A DNA stretch of 64,000 nucleotides from Geodermatophilus sp. DSM 45219 (GTDB taxonomy: Bacteria > Actinomycetota > Actinomycetes > Mycobacteriales > Geodermatophilaceae), in contig NZ_FNIQ01000001.1 in NCBI RefSeq assembly GCF_900104025.1, forward strand, positions 744,001-808,000, in the 5' to 3' direction. The notes below the pieces were generated by a model. That model saw only the letters and a program-made list of their open reading frames with translations, was not told where the DNA came from and ran no database searches. Of the stretch, positions 41,801-49,640 are shown in pieces. The translations under genes were made by a program, and so were the position numbers. Positions within the stretch are counted from its first letter, which is position 1; every line of letters starts with the position of its first letter.

Positions 41801-42858
41801 CCCTCCCGGGTGGCCCGGCCGCGGAGGACGGAGACCACGACGTCCTCGACGAGGCGTTCGGCGCCGAGACCACCGCGGCCCGTCGAGCGGTAGACCCCGT
41901 GCCACACGTTGCCGGCGAGCAACCCCGCCCGCCGCGCGACCGGTCCGGCGCCCTGCAGCTCGGCCCGCCGGCGGCAGTGGGACTCGATGGCCCGCCACCG
42001 TCGCGCGCCGGCCCGCCAGGCGCCGTCGTCCCCGGCCGGCGCCCAGTCCTCGAGGAGCGCAGCACGGTGCGCCGCGACACCGGCCAGGTACAGCGCCTGG
42101 TCGCGGCCGGCCTCGACCTTCGTGCGGATGCGGGCCCGGATCCCCCTGTGCGGCAGGCGACCGTAGGCCTGGGAGCGGTGCTGCCGGTAGTCGGCGAGCG
42201 GCTCGGCCAGCAGCACCGTGCGACCGAACGTGGAGGCCAGGAAGTGCACCCACCGGTCGTGGGCCAGCGGAGCGCCGGGGGTGAAGTCGTCGAGCCCCCG
42301 CTCGCTGCTGGGGATCCGCTCGAGCAGCGAGCGCTCCAGCAGCATGGTGAAGCCGAAGTGGTTGCCCCACGGGTCGGCGTGGCCCGGGGGGACGACGCGG
42401 GTCCCGCGGGGTCGACGCCGGCGCCCGGCCGGCAGCGGCGCCCCCTGCTCGTCGACCAGTCGCACGGGGTGAGTGGCCAGCACGGCGCCGTGGGTGCCGA
42501 GGGCGTCGAGGGACCGCTCGAGCTTCTCCGGCGCCCAGCGGTCGTCCTGGTCGCTGAAGGCGATCCACCGGCCGCGCGCCCGCGTGCTCGCCTGCAGGAA
42601 GTTGTCCGCGAACCCGAGCGTGGTCCGGTTGCGGGAGACGTGGACGGGCGTCGCCGTCCCGGCCGCGACGGACCGCACCACGTCGAGGGTGTCGTCGGTC
42701 GACCCGTCGTCGCTCACCACGACCTCCAGCGGCGGGTGGGTCTGCCCCAGGACGGTCTCCAGCTGCTCCCGCACGAACCGGGCCCCGTCGTACGTGCACA
42801 GGACGACGGAGACGCCGTCCACGGGCACCGGCCAGGCTCCTCGCGCGTCGTGTGTCAC
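41773..42858 (-). CDS. Glycosyltransferase family 2
   Basis: 361 residues. GT2 core: GVSVVLCTYDGARFVREQLE, VVVSDDGSTDDTLDVV, WIAFSDQDDRWAPEKLERSL (QDD acceptor/metal region), and HDRWVHFLASTFGRT in the catalytic base region. It is similar in layout to rhamnosyltransferase-type GT2 enzymes of polysaccharide loci and to the GT2 at 55081-56163 in this window. GTG 42858 overlaps the stop of the GMC oxidoreductase (GTGA), so the pair is coupled. Donor not determinable. Confidence 0.87.
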   Translation of the reverse strand: MTHDARGAWPVPVDGVSVVLCTYDGARFVREQLETVLGQTHPPLEVVVSDDGSTDDTLDVVRSVAAGTATPVHVSRNRTTLGFADNFLQASTRARGRWIAFSDQDDRWAPEKLERSLDALGTHGAVLATHPVRLVDEQGAPLPAGRRRRPRGTRVVPPGHADPWGNHFGFTMLLERSLLERIPSSERGLDDFTPGAPLAHDRWVHFLASTFGRTVLLAEPLADYRQHRSQAYGRLPHRGIRARIRTKVEAGRDQALYLAGVAAHRAALLEDWAPAGDDGAWRAGARRWRAIESHCRRRAELQGAGPVARRAGLLAGNVWHGVYRSTGRGGLGAERLVEDVVVSVLRGRATREGYFASTSSE

Positions 42859-44597
42859 GGCTGTCGATCCTCGTCCTGATGGCCCGCCGCAGTCCCCGGG
42901 AGGTCGCCCGGGGACGGTGCCACCCGGTCGGCCGGTACCGGGCGCGACTCGGGACCCGCCAGACGCCCGGCGAGGTGGTGGGCCAGCCGGACCGCCAGGG
43001 TGACGGCCATGAACGTCGGGTTGGCCTCGCCGCCGGCCGGGAAGACGCTGGTGGACGCGACGTAGAGGTCGGCCACCCCGTGCACCCGGCAGTCGGCGTC
43101 CACCACGCCGTCCCGCGGGTCGCTGCTCATCCGGGTCGTGCCGAGCTGGTGGTACCCGTCCATGGTCTGGTCGCGCACCGCCGCCGCGAGCTCGCCGGCC
43201 GGGTGCCGGTAGACGAGACGACCCAGCCCGTTGGCCCGCAGCTGCCCGTCGAGGAGGGCGTGGGCCCGCAGCACCGAGTCGACGTCCTGGGAGGAGTACC
43301 GCAGGTCGACGTCGATGCCGGGCCGCCCGTCGCTCCCGGTGCGGTGGTTGAGGGTGATCCGGCTGTCCGGGTCGGGCACCTGCTCGGCGTGGTAGCGCAG
43401 CGCGTACGTGCCCGTGTCGGTGCGCAGGACGAACTGCTCGCGGCGTCGCGGGTCCCGCAGCCGCAGCCGCACCACCGCGCCGACGTCCCGGACGACCCGG
43501 TGCGGCCGCCGGGTCAGGTTGCGCCGGTGGGCCCGCCAGTCGAGGGCCTGCCAGCGCGCGTTGCGGCGCCGGGTCTCCGCCCTCGCCACGAGCCGCCAGA
43601 GACCGCCCGGGGCAGCCAGCACGAGGGAGAACAGCGAGAGGGCGCCGTTGCCGTGGCGGGCGTCGGAGAACGGGAGGTTGGCCAGGTAGAAGGCGGTGTC
43701 CAGCAGGCGGTGGTCGCGCTGGGCCCGCTCGGAGAGCGTGAACCGCCGCCGGACCGCGACGCCGTCCTCGGCACGGACCAGGCCCCAGTCGGCGAAGTCC
43801 TCCGGGCGGTCGAGGACGATGTCGGCGATGCTCCCGGTCAGGTGGCCCATGTAGAAGCGGCCGAGCGCGCCGGCGGGCTCGCCGAACGCCGCCGGGCAGG
43901 TCCGCCGGGCGTTGAGCAGCAGCCGGGTGGTGGCCACGCCGCCGCACGCGAGGACGTAGGCGCGGGCGGCCACGGTGGTCTCCCCGCCGTCCCGCCGCAC
44001 CCGGACGTGCCGCACGGCGGCACCGTGGGGGTCGAGGACCACGTCGGTGACCGTGGCGTCCGGGAGCACGGAGACACCCGGGTGCGCACGGACCCGGGCG
44101 CCCAGCCGTCGCGCCACGGCCGGACGCCGCGACCAGCGTTCCCGCTGGGTCGTGTGGACGAGGCTCTCGTCCCACCCGTCGACCGGATCGGTGTGGAACT
44201 CGGCCGACCCACAGTCCAGGTGGTCGGCCGCACGCTGCTCGAACGGGGCGACGTCCGCGCGGGTGAGCGGCCACCCCGAGAACGGGACGTGGTCACGGCG
44301 GGCCAGGCCGGTCGCCTCGAACGGCACGCAGCGGCCACCCCACACCCACGACGTCCCGCCCAGGCCGAGCCGGGTCGTGACGCTGAACGGCGCGTGCACG
44401 GCCGGGTCGACCACCGTGGCGGCCGAGGCGTCCAGCGGGGTGCCAGAGGCTCGGCGCGCACCGTGACCGGCCTCGAGGAGCAGGACCCGGAGTCCCCCGC
44501 GGGCCGCCTCCAGGGCCAGCGACAACCCGACCGGCCCGGCGCCCACGACGCAGACGTCGGGGACGGGGCCGTCGGGGGTCGTCGAGGTGGGCTGCAC
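42855..44597 (-). CDS. GMC-family FAD-dependent oxidoreductase
   Basis: 580 residues. The N-terminal FAD-binding loop is VCVVGAGPVGLSLALEAARG, then LGLGGTSWVWGGRCVPFEA, YVLACGGVATTRLLLNARR and the C-terminal GMC signature GYHQLGTTRMSSDP followed by LYVASTSVFPAGGEANPTFM. GMC enzymes oxidise alcohols or sugars. Linked through a 4-base overlap to a GT2, it may oxidise a sugar residue of a glycan or a nucleotide sugar; this is inference. GTG 44597 is the start. On the minus strand TACACT at 44745-44750 could be the -10, with a long leader. Confidence 0.87.
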   Translation of the reverse strand: MQPTSTTPDGPVPDVCVVGAGPVGLSLALEAARGGLRVLLLEAGHGARRASGTPLDASAATVVDPAVHAPFSVTTRLGLGGTSWVWGGRCVPFEATGLARRDHVPFSGWPLTRADVAPFEQRAADHLDCGSAEFHTDPVDGWDESLVHTTQRERWSRRPAVARRLGARVRAHPGVSVLPDATVTDVVLDPHGAAVRHVRVRRDGGETTVAARAYVLACGGVATTRLLLNARRTCPAAFGEPAGALGRFYMGHLTGSIADIVLDRPEDFADWGLVRAEDGVAVRRRFTLSERAQRDHRLLDTAFYLANLPFSDARHGNGALSLFSLVLAAPGGLWRLVARAETRRRNARWQALDWRAHRRNLTRRPHRVVRDVGAVVRLRLRDPRRREQFVLRTDTGTYALRYHAEQVPDPDSRITLNHRTGSDGRPGIDVDLRYSSQDVDSVLRAHALLDGQLRANGLGRLVYRHPAGELAAAVRDQTMDGYHQLGTTRMSSDPRDGVVDADCRVHGVADLYVASTSVFPAGGEANPTFMAVTLAVRLAHHLAGRLAGPESRPVPADRVAPSPGDLPGTAAGHQDEDRQP

Positions 44598-44790
44598 AGT
44601 GGGCCTTCCCGCGACCCGTGCCGGCCAGGGTCCGCGGCGCCGGCCCGGCGGACGGCGACACGGCGACCGGCTCCACGGCCGGAGTCGCGATGTCGTCCGG
44701 TTGGAGGCCGGTGCCCACCACGCTGAGAGCTCCGGTGCACACTCAGTGTAGTGCCGATCGGACCGCCGGGCTCCCCCGCGGCACCCTGCC

Positions 44791-46263
44791 TCAGCGACCG
44801 CGGGCGAGGAAAGGCTCGGCGAAGGTCCGGAGGAGGATCTTGACGTCGAGCCAGAGCGACCAGTTCTCGATGTAGTAGTTGTCGTGCCGCGCGCGGTCGC
44901 CGATCGGGGTGTCCCCGCGCAGGCCGCTCACCTGGGCGAACCCGGTGAGCCCGGCCTGCACCCGGTGCCGGTGGGCGTAGCGGTCGTAGGTGGCCGAGAA
45001 CTCCTCGACGAAGTGCGGCCGCTCGGGTCGTGGCCCGACCAGCGTCATCTCACCCCGGACGATGTTCCACAGCTGCGGCAGCTCGTCCAGGGACGTCCGG
45101 CGGAGGAACCGACCCACCCGGCCCACCCGGTCGTCCTGGGCGATCGACCAGGTGGTGGCCGACTCCCGCTCGTCGACCGGGCGCATGGAGCGCAGCTTGA
45201 GGCAGTCGAACAGCTGCCCGTTCCGGCCGACCCGCGGCTGCCGGAAGATCACCCCCGGGCCGCCCTCGATGCGCGAGGCGAGCGCGCACACGGCGATGAC
45301 AGGCGCGAGCAGCACCAGCAACGCGGTGGCGCCGAGGGCGTCGAAGGACCGCTTGATGGCCCAGGCCGGGCCGGCCAGGTTGGGCGTGCGGATGCGCATG
45401 ACCGGGATGGAGCCGATGTGGTCGGCCTGCCCGGTCTGGGTGTGGAAGTAGTGCAGCCGCGGGACGACGAGCAGGTCGCACGGCGCACAGGTCGGCGTCC
45501 GGACGACGTCGAGCAGTTCCCGCTCGGAGAAGTCGCCGTCGGTGACGAGCAGGACGTCGGCGCCCGTCTCCCGCACCGCGACGTCGAGGTCGGCGAGCCC
45601 GCCGACCCGCGGCACCACCGACTCGGCCTCGCGGCTGCCACCGTCGTCCACGAACCCCACGACGGCCAACCCGTACCGGGGGTGCCGCTGCAGGATCTGC
45701 GCCAGTTCGGCCGCGAGCGGGCCGCCCCCGATGAGCACGGTGCGGTGCACCGTCAGCCGGTGCCGCCGGCTGGCGATGATCAGCTGGGTGACCAGCACCC
45801 GCCCGGCGACGACCAGGCCGATGGAGACCGCGGTGTTCTGCAGGAACGTCACCACGGAGTCCTGCTCGTGGCGCAGCGCGATCACCACGGCGACCGCGGC
45901 GGCCGCGGTGAGCAACCGGCTGAGCAGGGTGGGCAGCTCGTCGAGCACGCTCAGGTGCAGCCGGGCGCGGTACCGGCCGAAGCCGGAGAGCATCAGCACC
46001 GACAGGGCGGTCATGACCAGCACCGCCTTGTGCTGCTCGCCCCAGAGCAGGGGGCTGAGCAGCAGCACGGCGTCGACGGGCGGGACGAGCATCCACGCCC
46101 GGACGCGCGCCACGGCGCGGTGCGGAGAGGTGAGCGCCGGCGGCGGCAGCGGACGGACCGACGCGCCGCTCGCCCCGCGGGGCCGGGGCACGGACCGGAG
46201 GACGGCGTCCGACCGCCCCCGCGCCGGTCCGGACGCAGCGGTCACCCGGTTGATGACGCTCAT
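44791..46263 (-). CDS. Polyprenyl-phosphate sugar-1-phosphate transferase (initiating enzyme 1)
   Basis: 490 residues. Four or five N-terminal helices, a CoA-binding-like central Rossmann domain (TVLIGGGPLAAELAQILQRH), one more helix and the C-terminal bacterial sugar-transferase domain: AIKRSFDALGATALLVLLAP, FRQPRVGRNGQLFDCLKLRS, RTSLDELPQLWNIVRGEMTL, VGPRPERPHFVEEF and GLTGFAQVSGLRG. It transfers a sugar phosphate to undecaprenyl phosphate to start a repeating unit. ATG 46263 follows GGGGGTT. It stands alone on this strand, and a second enzyme of the family lies at 49637. Confidence 0.92.
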   Translation of the reverse strand: MSVINRVTAASGPARGRSDAVLRSVPRPRGASGASVRPLPPPALTSPHRAVARVRAWMLVPPVDAVLLLSPLLWGEQHKAVLVMTALSVLMLSGFGRYRARLHLSVLDELPTLLSRLLTAAAAVAVVIALRHEQDSVVTFLQNTAVSIGLVVAGRVLVTQLIIASRRHRLTVHRTVLIGGGPLAAELAQILQRHPRYGLAVVGFVDDGGSREAESVVPRVGGLADLDVAVRETGADVLLVTDGDFSERELLDVVRTPTCAPCDLLVVPRLHYFHTQTGQADHIGSIPVMRIRTPNLAGPAWAIKRSFDALGATALLVLLAPVIAVCALASRIEGGPGVIFRQPRVGRNGQLFDCLKLRSMRPVDERESATTWSIAQDDRVGRVGRFLRRTSLDELPQLWNIVRGEMTLVGPRPERPHFVEEFSATYDRYAHRHRVQAGLTGFAQVSGLRGDTPIGDRARHDNYYIENWSLWLDVKILLRTFAEPFLARGR

Positions 46264-46566
46264 GCTGGAAACCCCCGCTGGTCGAGACCGGCTTGCACCC
46301 CACTCGCCGAGGACGTCCTCGACGATGAGGAGCGCAACAGGCAGCCGTTCCGGGAGATGCGGTATCGAAAACTGCTCTGCACGACCGCGCCAACGTGGCA
46401 CGGCACCCCGTGCAAGGCAACGCCCCTCTGGCGACACGGCGCGGTTGCTACACAGCGCGGTGCAGTACTCACGCGGCGGCCGGGCTGCTGGCCACGAGGT
46501 CACACGTCAGTACCCGGGCGGCAACACTGAGGACACGTCGGACCCGTGGGGACGAGAAGGGGCTCC
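46264..46566. other. Gene-free stretch upstream of the sugar transferase
   Basis: About 300 bases with lower GC than the surroundings (for example TATCGAAAACTGCTC). No credible gene on either strand and no clear paired -35/-10; it probably holds the promoter of the minus-strand sugar transferase. Confidence 0.4.
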
Positions 46567-47886
46567 TCAGCCGGCGCGACGGCCGAGGGCCCGGTAGGTC
46601 CAGCCGGCGGCCGTCCAGGCCTCGCGGTCCAGGGCGTTGCGCCCGTCGAGCACCCGCTTGCTCGCGACGACCTCGCCGAAGGCGACCGGGTCCAGCTCGC
46701 GGTACTGCCGCCACTCGGTGAGCACCAGCACGGCATCGGCCCGCTCGGCCGCCTCCTCCGGGGTGGTGGCGTAGTCCAGCTGGGGCCAGAGCCGGCGGGA
46801 GTTCTCGATCGCGGCGGGGTCGGTCACGGTCACGACCGCGCCCTGCAGCTGCAGCTGGGCGGCGACGTTCAGCGCCGGGCTGTCGCGGATGTCGTCGCTG
46901 TCGGGCTTGAACGCGGCCCCCAGCACGGCGATGTGCTTGCCGAGCAGCGACCCGTCGCACACCTCGCGGGCCAGCTCCACCATCCGGATCCGCCGGCGCA
47001 TGTTGATGTTGTCCACCTCGCGCAGGAAGGTGAGCGCCTGGTCTGCCCCCAGCTCCCCGGCCCGGGCCATGAAGGCCCGGATGTCCTTGGGCAGGCAGCC
47101 GCCGCCGAAGCCCAGGCCGGCGTTGAGGAACTTGCGCCCGATCCGGTCGTCGTAGCCGATCGCGTCGGCGAGCTGCTTGACGTCGGCGCCGGTGGCCTCG
47201 CACAGCTCCGCCATGGCGTTGATGAAGCTGATCTTCGTGGCCAGGAAGCTGTTGGCCGCGGTCTTCACCATCTCCGCGGTCGCGTAGTCGGTCACGACCT
47301 TGGGCGTCTGCCGCGCGACGATCGGCGCATACACCTCGTCCAGCACCCGTTCGGCCGTCGCCCGGTCCGGACCGTCCGGCAGTCCGTAGACCAGCCGGTC
47401 GGGGTGCAGGGTGTCCTGGACGGCGAACCCCTCCCTCAGGAACTCCGGGTTCCAGACCAGCATCGCCCCGGGGACCTTCTCCCCCACCAGGTCGGCGAGC
47501 CGGGCCGCGGTACCCACCGGCACGGTGGACTTGCCGACCACCAGCTCACCGGACTCGATGACCCCGAGCAGCGATTCGGCCGCTGCCTCGACGTACCGCA
47601 GGTCGGCGGCGTACTCCCCCCGCTTCTGCGGCGTCCCCACGCACACGAAGTGCACCTGCGAGCCTGCAGCGGCCGCGATCTCCGTGCTGAAGCGCAGGCG
47701 TCCGGTGGCCAGCGTGCGGGCCAGCAGGTCCTCGAACCCCGGCTCGTAGAACGGCGCCCGCGCTTCGCCGAGCGCAGCGACCTTGCGCTCGTCGACGTCG
47801 ACGCCGACGACCTCGTGACCGAGTTCCGCCATCGATGCGGCGTGCACCGCGCCCAGATAGCCACAGCCGACGACCGAGATGCGCAT
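46567..47886 (-). CDS. ugd: UDP-glucose 6-dehydrogenase
   Basis: 439 residues. It oxidises UDP-glucose to UDP-glucuronate with NAD. N-terminal Rossmann MRISVVGCGYLGAVHAASMA; STVPVGTAARLADLV; NPEFLREGFAVQDTLHPDRL; EMVKTAANSFLATKISFINA with the catalytic Lys region; GLGFGGGCLPKDIRAFM with the nucleophile Cys; and VLGAAFKPDSDDIRDSPALN. Length and motifs are standard. ATG 47886 is chosen because the protein then begins exactly at the Rossmann strand. UDP-glucuronate would feed the acidic polysaccharide made by the neighbouring genes. A related UDP-sugar dehydrogenase is less likely. Confidence 0.9.
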   Translation of the reverse strand: MRISVVGCGYLGAVHAASMAELGHEVVGVDVDERKVAALGEARAPFYEPGFEDLLARTLATGRLRFSTEIAAAAGSQVHFVCVGTPQKRGEYAADLRYVEAAAESLLGVIESGELVVGKSTVPVGTAARLADLVGEKVPGAMLVWNPEFLREGFAVQDTLHPDRLVYGLPDGPDRATAERVLDEVYAPIVARQTPKVVTDYATAEMVKTAANSFLATKISFINAMAELCEATGADVKQLADAIGYDDRIGRKFLNAGLGFGGGCLPKDIRAFMARAGELGADQALTFLREVDNINMRRRIRMVELAREVCDGSLLGKHIAVLGAAFKPDSDDIRDSPALNVAAQLQLQGAVVTVTDPAAIENSRRLWPQLDYATTPEEAAERADAVLVLTEWRQYRELDPVAFGEVVASKRVLDGRNALDREAWTAAGWTYRALGRRAG

Positions 47887-48335
47887 GACCTGCTGCCCTC
47901 CCACTGTGTGTGCCGCGGTCCCCCAGGGTCGGAGTCCACCACGGGACGGGCATCGACACCGGATGAGTGCGCTCCGACGTCACCACCGTCGCTCAGAGGG
48001 AGAGGCGGACCACTCCACAACGGCAGGCGTAGTGGCTGGCGCCACTGAACGCGTCGTCACCGGCGTACCGGAAGCAGTGCCGGTGCCACCAGCGGCGGAC
48101 CGGACGTGGACCGCTCGTCCCGGGACGGTCGTCCGGCGGTACCACGCCGCGGAGTCTGCCTGGTCCGACACCCGTCGCGCCAGCGCCGTCCCTCATGGCA
48201 CGACGGACGACACCGGACGGTGGACCCCGGATCTGGGGATGGCGTCGGACCGCCGGTTCGCCTGGACTGGGCTCGGGAGGCGTGACGTCCGCACCGGAGC
48301 GGACGGGGGGTGCGCCGGGACCGGAGGAGGCGTCG
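47887..48335. other. Gene-free divergent region
   Basis: Between ugd (minus) and the 54-residue gene (plus). No credible gene. One small inverted repeat AGTGGC/GCCACT lies near 48031-48046. No strong promoter pair is recognised on either strand. Confidence 0.4.
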
Positions 48336-48500
48336 GTGACCTGGGTCTGGGCCCTCCTGGCGGTCTGGCTCGTGGGGGTCCCGGTGGCCGTCGTGATCGG
48401 CCGCTCGATCCGGCTGGCCGACCGAGCCGACCGGGATGTCGACCGAGCCGCCGCGCCGGTCGACGTCCCGAGCCCGCGGGACGACGCCGGCACCGCCTGA
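48336..48500 (+). CDS. 54-residue single-TM protein, copy C
   Basis: Small protein of unknown function. One helix (WVWALLAVWLVGVPVAVVIG), then GRSIRLAD, then an Asp/Arg/Pro-rich polar tail ending DDAGTA. GTG 48336 is preceded by GGAGGAGG with 5-base spacing, strong evidence for this start. Length and the LW/VA.V.GR.IR.AD pattern match copy A at 39796-39960. It ends 86 bases before the LCP gene and is followed directly by a perfect palindrome. A membrane regulator or accessory protein of envelope biogenesis is a guess. Confidence 0.78.
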   Translation: MTWVWALLAVWLVGVPVAVVIGRSIRLADRADRDVDRAAAPVDVPSPRDDAGTA

Positions 48501-48504
48501 GGAG

Positions 48505-48522
48505 CTCACCCGTACGGGTGAG
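48505..48522. promoter_or_regulatory. Perfect 18-bp palindrome CTCACCCGTACGGGTGAG
   Basis: It starts 5 bases after the stop of the 54-residue gene and ends 6 bases before the -35 of the LCP promoter. Its 14-bp core CACCCGTACGGGTG differs from the palindrome at 39781-39794 only at the two central bases. With no spacer it suits a dimeric DNA-binding protein better than a hairpin. Confidence 0.65.
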
Positions 48523-48528
48523 GACCGG

Positions 48529-48557
48529 GTGACCCCGGCCGTCGCCGTTCCTACCGT
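48529..48557 (+). promoter_or_regulatory. Promoter candidate of the LCP gene
   Basis: GTGACC (48529-48534) and TACCGT (48552-48557) are 17 bases apart; the ATG follows 29 bases after the -10. Confidence 0.55.
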
Positions 48558-48586
48558 CGGGACCCGACCGGGTGGACGGGGGCCGC

Positions 48587-49627
48587 ATGACCAGCACGAT
48601 CGACGGGCCGGAGCCGCCGCGCCGGCGAGCGCTGCGGCGCGCGCTGGTCGCCCTCGCGGCTCTCGGCGCGGTCCTCGCCCTGCTCGCCGCAGGCGGCGTG
48701 TGGTTCCTCGCCGACCGATACGGCGGCAACGTCGACCGTGTCCCCGGTGTCTTCACCGAACTGGACGCCGAGGCCCGGCCGGCGCCGGCGACCCCGGCAC
48801 CGGAGTCCGCCTCGCAGCCGGTGACCTTCCTGCTGGTCGGCTCGGACACCCGCGCGGTGGCCGCCGAGGGCGTGGCCGGCGGCGGCCGGTCCGACGCGAT
48901 CATGATCGCCCGCTTCTCCGCCGACCGGGAGCACGCCCAGCTCATCTCCATCCCCCGGGACTCCTGGGTCCAGGTCCCCGGGCACGGCATGGACAAGGTG
49001 AACGCGGCCTACGCCTACGGCGGGCCGGCGCTGCTCGTCCGGACCGTCGAGCAGCTGACCGACGTCCGCATCGACCACTACGTGGCGATCGACTTCGACG
49101 GCATCATCCAGGTCACCGACGACCTGGGCGGCGTGGACGTGGTCGTGGCCGAGACCACGTCGTGGGGCCCGTACACGTTCCGGGCCGGGGTCAACCACCT
49201 CGACGGCGACCGGGCCCGCTGGTACCTGGGGCAGCGCTACGACCTGCCCGGCGGCGACTTCGACCGGGTCCGCCGCCAGCAGCAGTACCTGCAGGCCCTG
49301 TTCGGCACGCTGTTCAGCTCCGACACCTTCACCGACCCCGCCCGGCTGGACGCCGCGCTGCTGGCCGTCACCAGCGCCGTCGCGGTCGACGAGCAGCTGG
49401 ACCAGGCCGCGATGCTGTCGCTGGCGTACTCGCTGCGCGGCCTGAGGCCGGAGGACGTCGACTCCTTCACCGCGCCCACGCTGGGCACGGGCACCGAGGG
49501 CACCGCGAGCGTCGTGTACCTCGACGACGTGGCCGGCGAGCGGATGTGGGCCCTGCTGCGCAGCGACTCGCTGTCGCAGAACGCCGAGCAGTTCGCCGCC
49601 CAGGCGCTGCCCGACGTCCCCCGCTGA
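48587..49627 (+). CDS. LytR-CpsA-Psr (LCP) family glycopolymer ligase
   Basis: 346 residues. An N-terminal helix (ALVALAALGAVLALLAAGGV) anchors it outside. The LCP domain shows VTFLLVGSDTRA, GRSDAIMIARFSADREHAQL, ISIPRDSWVQVPGHGMDKVN, YAYGGPALLVRTVEQLTDVR, DDLGGVDVVV, and LDGDRARWYLGQRYDLPGGDFDRVRRQQQ split over its C-terminal part, including the Arg and Asp residues that hold the polyprenyl pyrophosphate. LCP enzymes attach capsule, teichoic acid or arabinogalactan-type polymers to the cell wall. It probably anchors the polysaccharide made here. ATG 48587 follows GGGGG. It is convergent with the next gene. Confidence 0.92.
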   Translation: MTSTIDGPEPPRRRALRRALVALAALGAVLALLAAGGVWFLADRYGGNVDRVPGVFTELDAEARPAPATPAPESASQPVTFLLVGSDTRAVAAEGVAGGGRSDAIMIARFSADREHAQLISIPRDSWVQVPGHGMDKVNAAYAYGGPALLVRTVEQLTDVRIDHYVAIDFDGIIQVTDDLGGVDVVVAETTSWGPYTFRAGVNHLDGDRARWYLGQRYDLPGGDFDRVRRQQQYLQALFGTLFSSDTFTDPARLDAALLAVTSAVAVDEQLDQAAMLSLAYSLRGLRPEDVDSFTAPTLGTGTEGTASVVYLDDVAGERMWALLRSDSLSQNAEQFAAQALPDVPR

Positions 49628-49640
49628 CCCGGGGCGTCAG
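49624..49640. terminator. Short shared hairpin between convergent genes
   Basis: CTGAC/GTCAG with a 7-base loop spans the stop codons of the LCP gene and the convergent sugar transferase, which are only 9 bases apart. Weak stem, so low confidence. Confidence 0.3.

Noticed and set aside
46395-46721. Small gene in the region between the sugar transferase and ugd
   Set aside because: Arg-rich low-complexity frame that overlaps the end of ugd; no ribosome site or motif.
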